12,160 nucleotides of DNA from the NCBI GenBank assembly GCA_041476545.1, contig JBGOTP010000134.1:1-12160 (forward strand). The letters run 5' to 3'. This document shows positions 1-7,276 of the stretch, in pieces (position 1 is the stretch's first letter; each line of letters starts with the position of its first letter). Source of the DNA: JBGOTP01 sp041476545 (GTDB taxonomy: Bacteria > Acidobacteriota > Vicinamibacteria > Vicinamibacterales > CAVVIG01). Under the pieces are notes generated by a model. That model saw only the letters and a program-made list of their open reading frames with translations. It searched no databases and was not told where the DNA came from. A program made the position numbers and the translations under genes.

Positions 1-86
1 GCATAGTGAGGCGAGTCTTGACTGGTGAACGCGCGAATCGCGGCCAAATCGGCCTGCGCTTGCTTCGTCCAGAGCACGACTCTCAC
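1..86 (-). CDS. ParE/RelE-family toxin, N-terminal fragment (cut by window edge)
   Basis: Only the first 28 codons are present; the rest lies left of the window. The reading starts at a GTG at 86 that overlaps the antitoxin stop (GTGA overlap), a typical translationally coupled toxin start. The visible peptide begins VRVVLWTKQAQADLAAIRAF and continues to DSPHYA. This matches the N-terminus of ParE/RelE-superfamily toxins: a hydrophobic beta strand, W-T, then A-x-x-D-L-x-x-I in the first helix, then a D-S-P turn. Family members are ribosome-dependent mRNA nucleases (RelE type) or gyrase inhibitors (ParE type). The active-site residues are at the C-terminus, outside the window, so the two cannot be told apart here. 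The gene follows its antitoxin and reads in the same direction as the integrase at 851-1883. Confidence 0.8.
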   Translation of the reverse strand, partial: MRVVLWTKQAQADLAAIRAFTSQDSPHY

Positions 87-262
87 GACAGGAACTGTTT
101 CTTGACCTCGTCGTGGGATACGAGTTGGCGTGCGTCCGATTGACGAAGACCCTCTTCAATCTTCGCGATGAAGCACAGCCGCTCGATGGCGTCCTCGATC
201 GTCGCTTGTTCGGGCAATGCCCGAAGCGCCTCGATGGCTCGCTGCTTCTCGGTGATTTCCAT
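83..262 (-). CDS. Antitoxin of a parE/relE-type toxin-antitoxin pair
   Basis: The gene encodes 59 residues, starting with ATG at 262 (MEITEKQRAIEALRAL) and ending at a TGA at 83-85 that overlaps the toxin's GTG start. It is short and highly charged. The C-terminal half reads F-I-A-K-I-E-E-G-L-R-Q-S-D-A-R-x-x-V-S-H-D-E-V-K. The K-I-E-x-G-L and V-S-H-x-E-V-K signatures occur in a widespread antitoxin family encoded just upstream of ParE/RelE toxins. Such antitoxins bind and neutralise the toxin and usually repress their own promoter. No Shine-Dalgarno sequence is evident before the ATG; a TAGAAT box lies 9 bases upstream but has no convincing -35 partner. Toxin-antitoxin pairs are common cargo in large integron arrays, where they stabilise cassettes. 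That would fit the integrase and repeat array next door, but the link is inferred. Confidence 0.8.
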   Translation of the reverse strand: MEITEKQRAIEALRALPEQATIEDAIERLCFIAKIEEGLRQSDARQLVSHDEVKKQFLS

Positions 263-346
263 GTTCAGGATTCTACCATCGTCAAGTTGAGTTTGATGTT
301 TGCCGTCAGCCCAACTTCTTACTGAGTAGACCGCTGACCCTTTTCC

Positions 347-833
347 GCAGCCATTGCAGGCTACGCTCGCAGAGTCTGGCTTGAACCTGGCCGAAAATCA
401 AGGATCTCCTGGTCCCACGAAGCCCCTCCAGCTCGTTGGCTGCAAGCGATTCGAAAGATCGGCCGCGTTCGCAGCCAACGCCGGAAGCGAGATCCCCTTG
501 GAGAGTAGCGCAAGCCTTGTGGGGCGAACCTGCTGGCCGCACGAGACGAAGCCGGAACGCCGGCAATGGCTGCGTTCTCATTCGCAGCCAACGCTGGAGG
601 CGAATTGTGCGGTGCCAGTGTCCATGTCTTTGACGATGCGCGCGTTCCCAGATGCGCCAGGCCAAGCGGTGCGGCTCCGTTGGCTGCGAACGGCGGCGTT
701 GGCCGCAGCCTCGCTGCAGCCACCGCAGAAGAAAACCAGGCGTCGAAACGGTGCAACCACGTTCGCCTGAGGGTGTTACCTCGTGAAACGGGCGATGCGG
801 CCGTGACGGCATTGGCTGCGATGCTCGCAGCCA
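347..833. repeat. Array of four ~100-base sites bounded by inverted GCAGCCA / TGGCTGC boxes (attC-like?)
   Basis: GCAGCCA occurs on the plus strand at 347, 471, 584, 716 and 827, and TGGCTGC ends at 443, 573, 687 and 819. Pairing each GCAGCCA with the next TGGCTGC gives four sites of 97, 103, 104 and 104 bases, separated by 7-28 bases. Most boxes extend to GCAGCCAAC or GTTGGCTGC. In the second site the symmetry extends to GCAGCCAACGCCGG against GCAGCCATTGCCGG (12 of 14). Site interiors are unrelated in sequence. Conserved inverted ends, a variable core and a size near 100 are what integron attC sites show, and an IntI gene adjoins the array. The boxes keep the AAC/GTT core but deviate from RYYYAAC/GTTRRRY in one position. 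I see no credible gene in 263-850; the open frames there are rich in Arg or Ala and just translate the repeats. Confidence 0.6.
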
Positions 834-837
834 ATGC
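809..837. other. Perfect 13-bp hairpin just past the integrase stop
   Basis: The arms GCATTGGCTGCGA and TCGCAGCCAATGC are exact inverted repeats around a three-base loop, starting 14 bases beyond the intI stop codon. It is the tightest of the array's box pairs. It could end intI transcription, but no T-run follows on the minus strand, so it is not a standard intrinsic terminator. In a reverse integron it could instead mark the recombination-site boundary. Confidence 0.5.
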
Positions 838-850
838 AGACGTCGTGACG

Positions 851-1883
851 TTACAGTTTGTCGAACGGACTACGAACACCTCGCGGCCCTCGGTTCAGCA
901 CGTGTGTGTACTGCATCGTGGTACTGACATCCGCATGACCGAGCAGCTCCTGCAGCGTTCGAATGTCGTAGCCATCGGAGAGTAAGTGGGTCGCAAACGA
1001 ATGGCGCATGGTGTGGTACCCGACATGCTTCGCAAGGCCCGCCTTGCGAGCCGCGTCGGCCACGGCCCGTTGGACGACAGACTCGTGCAGATGATAGCGG
1101 GACGGCGGCCCGAATCGTGGGTCCCGACAAATCCGCCCCGCAGGAAACGCGAACTGCCAGCCCCAGTCGGTGGCCGCCTTCGGATACTTTACGGTCCAGG
1201 GCGGTTGGCAGCACGACCCGTCCGAACCCGCCGGCCAGATCGCGCGCGTGCAGTGCCTTCACCTCTCGCAGATGCGTCCGCAGTCGCTCTTCGACCGCCG
1301 CCGGCAACAGCGTGACGCGATCCTTCTGGCCTTTTCCCCGCCGGACGACAATCTGGTGCTGGTCGAAGTCGATGTCCTTGACGCGCAGCTCCAGGCATTC
1401 CTGCAAACGCAATCCGGCCCCGTACAGCAGCGCCACCACGATCCACATCGTCCCCTGCACCTGCTGGATGAACGTGCCGACCTCCTCCACGCTGAGCACC
1501 ACCGGGAGACGATGCGGCATCTTGCCCCGCGGCACGTCCTCAATCGCGCCAACGTCGATGCGCAGTACGTGTTTGTACAGAAACAGGATTGCGCTGAACG
1601 CCTGATTCTGCGTCGACGAGCTGACACGTCGCTCGGTCGCGAGCCACGAGAGGAACTTCGCAATTTCAGGAGCGCCCATTGTCGAAGGGTGCTTCTTGTC
1701 GTGGAACACGATGTACCGTCGAATCCAGTGGACGTACGCCTGCTCGGTCCGCCGGCTGTAATGCCGCGATCGAATGGCAAGGCGCACGCGATCGAGGAGC
1801 TTCACGCTCGGGCCAGGGCGTGACTCGGCCTCCGGAAAAGGAACGAGGTTCGGTGTCTGCCTGGGACTGGCTGGGGTTGACAT
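851..1883 (-). pseudogene. intI: Integron integrase (IntI-type tyrosine recombinase), split by a one-base frameshift
   Basis: With one extra base in the TTT run at 1188-1190 (plus strand) removed, this reads as a continuous 343-residue protein, close to IntI1's 337. The N-terminal SAM-like core-binding domain (about 27-112) contains H-Y-S-R-R-T-E-Q-A-Y and F-L-S-W-L-A. The catalytic domain has R159 (G-A-G-L-R), K184 (R-G-K-G-Q-K-D-R), H290 and R293 (Y-H-T-M-R-H-S-F), H316 (L-L-G-H) and Y325 (Q-Y-T-H-V-L). The segment from L-D-R-K-Y-P (229-234) through R-Y-H-L-H (262-266) is the extra helix region found in integron integrases and absent from XerC/XerD. The frame is lost right after residue 231; unrepaired, the product ends off-frame near 870 without H290-Y325. 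The start is the ATG at 1883 (MSTPASPRQT); an in-frame ATG at 1943 is possible. A real mutation and an assembly error are both open. Confidence 0.9.
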
Positions 1884-1954
1884 GCCTGGCTCACGTGCCA
1901 ACCACGTGCCACTCGATTGCGACCGGGAAATCGCCTGAATCATCGCGCCAGCGA

Positions 1955-2197
1955 TCACGACGACCGGGGCAGCGCGGCGACCGCCGCCCGCCAGACGGCG
2001 GGATCGCCCAGACGGACGGCCTGGTCGGCGCCCACGTTCTCCAACAACAGCGCGAGCAGGGCCCGCCGCTCGTCGCCGCTCCACAAAAGCTTGCCGTTGA
2101 TCAGTTCGATCTTCTCCGGCGTCAGCGCGTAGCGGTCCATCGCCTCTTGCTTCCACGCCCGTCCTTCGCGGCGAATGTCCCAGTCTTCGTTGCGCAT
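1955..2197 (-). CDS. Small conserved protein of unknown function
   Basis: This encodes 80 residues, MRNEDWDIRREGRAWKQEAM, then T-P-E-K-I-E-L-I-N-G-K-L-L-W-S, a Leu-rich helix L-L-L-E-N-V-G-A-D, and A-V-R-L-G-D-P-A-V-W-R. I recognise this pattern as a widespread uncharacterised family found in cyanobacteria and other environmental bacteria; I know of no assigned function. There is no signal peptide and no membrane segment, so it is probably cytosolic. ATG 2197 is chosen because a GAGG lies 8 bases upstream. An in-frame ATG at 2257 would add 20 residues beginning M-D-R-A-L and an Asp-rich stretch, but it has no ribosome-binding site. The gene lies between moxR and the integrase with about 190 and 71 bases on either side, so it probably has its own promoter. 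Confidence 0.75.
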   Translation of the reverse strand: MRNEDWDIRREGRAWKQEAMDRYALTPEKIELINGKLLWSGDERRALLALLLENVGADQAVRLGDPAVWRAAVAALPRSS

Positions 2198-2387
2198 CTT
2201 CAGCACCTCGGACGACGACGTGCCATCGTCGTCGTCGAGAGTCAACGCGCGGTCCATCGCCGCGGGTCCATCGCAGAGCCGAACGGCACTCACACAACGA
2301 GGTGTCCACTGCGCCGACTGTCGAGGCAAATGAGGTCCCCCATCTGCGAACGCCCCGACATGTTGTGAAAATGGGCGCGGCGATCGG

Positions 2388-3383
<996 letters not shown>

Positions 3384-3401
3384 GATCACCCAGACGTAAT
3401 C

Positions 3402-4187
3402 TTAGTGCGTGAGGGCATAGACGATCTCGTTGATCTCCATGCGGTAGGCCATCGACGTGAACTTGATGTAGCCGGGATAGTCTTCGGCGTTGGACCACTC
3501 CCACCCGTCGCCCATGTCGGTGTTCCAGTTGATGTACACCATCGGACGGCCGGTGTCGTCGAAGATCGTCCGCAAGTGCGACACGAATCCGCCCTTCTCC
3601 CAGGTCCGTCCGGAGAGGAACGACCCGAGGCCAGGCACTTGCGGATACTCGTCGAACTTGTAGAAGCAGCTGAAGACCGGATGGTCCTTCGGGAAATCGA
3701 CGATCTGCCGTTCGGGGAACACCTTCTTCATCTCTGAGACGAGGTGATCCCACTCAAAGGGGCCATGGAAATCGTCGAACGTCAACGTGCCGCCGCGCAG
3801 CAGGAACTCGCGCAGGATGCGGACGTCGCCGCTTGTCAGCGCCAGGTTGCCCGGTTCGACCATATAGATCCAGGGATGGCTGAAGAGGTCAGGGTCGTCG
3901 AGGGTCATGACCCGCGGATCCTCAACCTGGATGGAGGTGGCCGTCTTCACACGCCGCGACAGGTTCTGCTCCGCGGCGGGGCCGTCGATGAACCAGGGTT
4001 CGCCGGCGAAGTCCTGCGGCACGTCGTCGAGCGTCGCGAAGTGGTATTTGATGCGGACGAAACTCCAGGTCAATCCGGCAAACCGGTCGTCCGGCGTGTC
4101 GGAGGGCTGAGCCCTTACGCGACCAGGGCCCATCGGCACGAGAGACACCAACGCCAGGAGCACTGCGACCGCCACGATGCGGCGCAT
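3402..4187 (-). CDS. Secreted DUF4159-domain protein
   Basis: This 261-residue protein begins MRRIVAVAVLLALVSLVPMG and passes V-R-A-Q near residue 27: a classical Sec signal peptide with a likely cleavage after A26. The mature part carries the marks of DUF4159: W-S-F-V-R-I-K-Y (41-48), a beta-alpha unit ending L-R-G-G-T-L-T-F-D-D-F-H (130-141), and N-T-D-M-G-D-G-W-E-W (222-231) near the C-terminus. The family has a class I glutamine-amidotransferase-like fold and no established activity. Its genes recur beside MoxR, TPR and VWA genes in Acidobacteria and Planctomycetes. The ATG at 4187 starts the signal peptide cleanly; an in-frame TTG at 4202 would overlap the upstream TPR gene and add five residues. 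Neither start has a clear Shine-Dalgarno site, so translation may be coupled to the TPR gene, whose stop is 16 bases upstream. Confidence 0.88.
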   Translation of the reverse strand: MRRIVAVAVLLALVSLVPMGPGRVRAQPSDTPDDRFAGLTWSFVRIKYHFATLDDVPQDFAGEPWFIDGPAAEQNLSRRVKTATSIQVEDPRVMTLDDPDLFSHPWIYMVEPGNLALTSGDVRILREFLLRGGTLTFDDFHGPFEWDHLVSEMKKVFPERQIVDFPKDHPVFSCFYKFDEYPQVPGLGSFLSGRTWEKGGFVSHLRTIFDDTGRPMVYINWNTDMGDGWEWSNAEDYPGYIKFTSMAYRMEINEIVYALTH

Positions 4188-4203
4188 GGAGAAGGGTCGC
4201 AAA

Positions 4204-6756
4204 TCAGCGCGACCCCGCCAGACTCAGCAGCAGTCCCTGCGCGCGTTCGTAGCTCGGTGCGATTTCGAGCGCGGCCATCACCTGCTTCTTCGCCTCGGCG
4301 GTCCTGCCACCCTTGACATAGCTCTCCGCGAGGTCGGTGAGCGCGGCCACCCGATCGACGGGCCCGAGCGCGAGCACCGCACGCCGTTCTCTGATGGCCG
4401 TGTCCGCGTCGTTCCGCTGAAACGCCAGCGCGCCGAGCGCGCCGTGCACTTCGGCGTCGAACGGATCAATGGCGGCGATCCGCTCGTACACCCACCGGAG
4501 CACGGCCGGATCTTTCGTGCCTTCATCCCGGTACAGCTTCGCGAGTTTCCGAGCGACCTCGACGTTGTCGAAGTCAGCGTCGAGCACCGCCCTGAGCGCG
4601 GTGATGGCGCGGCGCCGATCGTTTTTTTCGATCGCGATCTCGGCGATCTGCCTCTGTGGACTGTCGGCGTCCCTGGCGACAGGCGCCAGCGCGGCGGCCC
4701 GCTCGAACGCCTGGATGGCCTGATCGAGATCGCCGGCCTTTCGCAGGCCGTTACCGAAGTAGAGCTGAACGGGATAGCTGCCCGGATGCTGGGCGGCGTA
4801 GGGCCGCAGGACCTCGAGCGGCATTTTCGGGAGATCTGGATTGTCCGCGGGCAGCGCGAGCGCGCGTCTCAGCGTTCCGTAACGCTTCTCGAGAAACTGA
4901 TCGAAGCCGCCCTGCAAACCAGCGAGATCGGTATTGAACGCCTGCTTGACGGCGCCGTCGGTATCGAGCTTGTCGCCGTACGCACGCACCAGCTTGTGCA
5001 GGCCCTCGTCCCCAAACGTCGCGACCAGATGCTCGACGAGCAGCGACGCCTCGAAGTAGGCCACCGAGATCTGCTGCGGGTTGGTGAATGCGGCGTTCAG
5101 GTCTTTGAGCTTGAGCGTCTTGTTGGCGTTGAGCATCTGCGCGAACGCCAGGTCCATCCCGCGTCCCCACTCGGGCCTGGCGATCGTTTCCTCGTACACC
5201 GAGATGCCCTCGGTCAGCCAGCGGGCGATACGCTGCTCCGACATCTGCAACGTGATGACGTGGGTGAGCTCGTGCCAGAGCGTCGCCTCCCATTGGAATT
5301 CTCCCGGCGGTCTCGCCTTGGGCGAATCCATCGTCACGACGCGGCCGAAACAGGCGCCGAGCGCGCCGGTCATGCCCGGGAGGCCGACGTTGCGCACGGC
5401 GAAGTCGTCGTGCTTGGGGAAAATCTCGATGAGGATCGGCCCCTTGGGCTTGAACCCGTAGCGCGACGATACGGAGGCGAGTGCCTGATGGGCGATCCGG
5501 AGCGCGTAGTCCGTCAGCACCGGCGCCTCGTTCTTGTCCATCCTCAGGACGATGTCGCCGTCCTGCACCGTGACGAACTTGTCGAGCGTGTCCATCATCT
5601 GGAGCAGGTTGTACGTAACGGTGTTGAACGGTTCGATCTTGAACGACGCGTCGAGAACCGCGCGTGCGCCGGGCTCGTCTCCCGTGCGCAGGAGGTGCAC
5701 GCCAAGGTCGGAGAGGGCCCGGGGATCCTGCGGCTTCAGCGTGAGCGCGCGTCTGGCAAGAGCCACGGCCTCGTCGAAACGGTAGTTGTGGGCGGCCAGA
5801 TCGCCCGCGACCCGGAAGACTTCGCTGTCTTTCGGCGAGATGGACAGCGCTTTGGCGACCTGCGCCTCGTACTCCGGCGCCTTGTCCTCGACATACGCGA
5901 GCCCTGCCAGGAGGGCAATGGCATCCAGACTCGACGGATTGACCGCGAGCGCCTTCTGGATCAACTGGCGTGCCTCGGGGCGGCTGCCCGCATCAACCGC
6001 CTGACCGGCCAAAAACAGGTACGTATCGACGCTGTTTGGGTTGATCTCGAGCGCCTTCCTGGCGGCTTGGTTGGCCTTCGGCGGATCGTCGTCCGCAAGA
6101 GCGCGGGCAAATCCGATCATGGCAGGCGCGAACTTCTGGTCCGCATCCAGGGCGATCTGGTACGACTTCAGGGCCTCGGCATTCTTGTTCTTCGCGAGGA
6201 ACAGATCGCCCCAGGCCGCATTCATCACGGGATCGTTCGGGACGTACGAGACGGCATTGCTGTACACGACGTTGGCTTCCTGCGTGCGCTCGAGCGCCAG
6301 GAGCGCACGAGCCGCGCGAGCCAGATCAGCAGGAACGGTACGCGCATCGGCGGTATCGGCAATGCGATTGAGGATCGGTTCGGCCTCCGGGCGGCTGAGC
6401 ATCTGCAGCAACAGTCCGAGTTCGAGCGCCGCTTCGCTGGTCGGCGCGCGACGCGCCACCGGCGCGAGCAGCGCCTCCGCCTCCTGGTATCGTCCTCGTG
6501 CGACGAGGGCACGCGCGCGCACGGCTGCGACGTCGGGATCCTGACCATCAAGGCGTTCAGTGATCGTGGCGACTTCGTCGTAGCGCCCCTCGATGAGAGC
6601 GCGCTCGGCTTGCTGCAGGGCGGCTGGTGGCCGGCGGGTCTGAGCGATCGCAACAGGTAAAAGCCCGATCAAAACCAGCGCCAGGAGACCTGACACATAC
6701 ACCCATCGAGCCGAGTGAAACGCCGGAAGAAAGGGAGGCCGGCTGAGGCGCATCAT
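4204..6756 (-). CDS. TPR-repeat protein with a peptidase-MA (gluzincin) metalloprotease domain
   Basis: This is an 850-residue protein. A membrane or signal segment (about 19-38, ending V-A-I-A-Q) suggests export or inner-membrane anchoring facing the periplasm. Residues about 44-385 are tandem TPR helices (for example A-L-E-I-N-P-N-S and L-K-P-Q-D-P-R-A-L). A central domain (about 400-625) carries W-H-E-L-T-H-V (494-500), the HExxH zinc motif, followed by W-L-T-E-G-I-S-V-Y-E-E, whose E516 fits the third ligand of the peptidase-MA family. A second TPR block runs about 665-845. HExxH and the EG-x-x-x-Y motif are both present, so activity is plausible; the substrate is unknown. The gene starts 7 bases after the methyltransferase stop (two adjacent ATG codons; the first is taken) and is followed closely by DUF4159 and moxR, which suggests a cell-envelope module remodeled by MoxR. 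Confidence 0.9.
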   Translation of the reverse strand: MMRLSRPPFLPAFHSARWVYVSGLLALVLIGLLPVAIAQTRRPPAALQQAERALIEGRYDEVATITERLDGQDPDVAAVRARALVARGRYQEAEALLAPVARRAPTSEAALELGLLLQMLSRPEAEPILNRIADTADARTVPADLARAARALLALERTQEANVVYSNAVSYVPNDPVMNAAWGDLFLAKNKNAEALKSYQIALDADQKFAPAMIGFARALADDDPPKANQAARKALEINPNSVDTYLFLAGQAVDAGSRPEARQLIQKALAVNPSSLDAIALLAGLAYVEDKAPEYEAQVAKALSISPKDSEVFRVAGDLAAHNYRFDEAVALARRALTLKPQDPRALSDLGVHLLRTGDEPGARAVLDASFKIEPFNTVTYNLLQMMDTLDKFVTVQDGDIVLRMDKNEAPVLTDYALRIAHQALASVSSRYGFKPKGPILIEIFPKHDDFAVRNVGLPGMTGALGACFGRVVTMDSPKARPPGEFQWEATLWHELTHVITLQMSEQRIARWLTEGISVYEETIARPEWGRGMDLAFAQMLNANKTLKLKDLNAAFTNPQQISVAYFEASLLVEHLVATFGDEGLHKLVRAYGDKLDTDGAVKQAFNTDLAGLQGGFDQFLEKRYGTLRRALALPADNPDLPKMPLEVLRPYAAQHPGSYPVQLYFGNGLRKAGDLDQAIQAFERAAALAPVARDADSPQRQIAEIAIEKNDRRRAITALRAVLDADFDNVEVARKLAKLYRDEGTKDPAVLRWVYERIAAIDPFDAEVHGALGALAFQRNDADTAIRERRAVLALGPVDRVAALTDLAESYVKGGRTAEAKKQVMAALEIAPSYERAQGLLLSLAGSR

Positions 6757-6763
6757 CTGCTCA

Positions 6764-7270
6764 TTATAGGCCCGACCTCGACTCGAGCGTGCGCTTCTCG
6801 ACCGCGATGCGCCTCAACATCAACGTGCCAAATAGCAGCAGCGCAATCGGACCCGTGAGCCGCGCGCCGGTCATGAGCGCCACAGCGACGAATTCGCCCG
6901 TCACCGCGAGGTAGTTCGGATGAGCGACGTAGCGATACGGGCCCATCGTCACGAGCGGGGCGCCCGGCACGACGATGATGCGGAATGTCCAGGCGGAACC
7001 AAGCGACTGGATGGCCCACCATTTGAGGAGTTTGGCCGCGACGAAGAGCGCGGCGCCGGCGGCGAAGAGAACGCCTGGCGGCGTGCCGAGATGCGCGCCT
7101 TCGAGAATCATCGCCAGGAACAGTCCCGGATAGGCGACCCGCATGAGCGCGTAGACGTCGCCGCGCGGCTCGATCCCGCCACGCGCACGCTGCGTCCGCT
7201 CGTTGCGACGCGCCAGGGACGCTTCGACGAGCATCGAGCCAAAGACGGCACTGAGCACGAACGGAAGCAT
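6764..7270 (-). CDS. ICMT-family membrane methyltransferase (SrsB-like)
   Basis: This 168-residue integral membrane protein has about four or five hydrophobic helices. Its C-terminal core reads L-G-S-A-W-T-F-R-I-I-V-V-P-G (90-103), then G-P-Y-R-Y-V-A-H-P-N-Y-L-A-V (110-123) with a conserved E126. The P-Y-R-x-x-x-H-P-N-Y motif is the SAM-binding core of the isoprenylcysteine carboxyl methyltransferase (ICMT) superfamily. The W-T-x-R-I-x-V-x-P-G approach is typical of the short subgroup found with type III polyketide synthases, such as SrsB, which methylates alkylresorcinol-type phenolic lipids. The substrate here is unknown; a lipidic hydroxyl or carboxyl is the best guess. The gene starts 6 bases after the FAD oxidoreductase stop and ends 7 bases before the TPR gene, so it is firmly in this operon. 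Confidence 0.88.
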   Translation of the reverse strand: MLPFVLSAVFGSMLVEASLARRNERTQRARGGIEPRGDVYALMRVAYPGLFLAMILEGAHLGTPPGVLFAAGAALFVAAKLLKWWAIQSLGSAWTFRIIVVPGAPLVTMGPYRYVAHPNYLAVTGEFVAVALMTGARLTGPIALLLFGTLMLRRIAVEKRTLESRSGL

Positions 7271-7276
7271 GACGCG

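Noticed and set aside
254..300. Promoter of the toxin-antitoxin pair (TTGACG and TAGAAT words)
   Set aside because: The two words are only 4 bases apart on the minus strand and the TAGAAT sits 9 bases from the start codon, so they do not form a sigma-70 promoter.
347..833. CRISPR array
   Set aside because: The repeated boxes are only 7-10 bases, alternate in orientation, and are spaced 7-28 and then about 85 bases apart, unlike direct CRISPR repeats; no cas genes are present.
306..879. Two long minus-strand open frames (168 and 172 codons) and plus-strand frames in the same region
   Set aside because: They are rich in Arg or Ala, repeat A-A-N motifs because they translate the inverted boxes, overlap one another, and one runs into the 3' end of intI. 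None resembles a known protein.
1884..2309. N-terminal extension of the integrase up to 2309
   Set aside because: The upstream residues are Arg/Gly-rich and lie out of frame over the small conserved gene at 1955-2197; IntI similarity begins only after the ATG at 1883.
4177..6660. 827-codon plus-strand open frame
   Set aside because: It is the antisense shadow of the TPR metalloprotease gene, which has clear TPR and HExxH signatures on the other strand; the plus frame has an Arg/His-rich composition with no motif.
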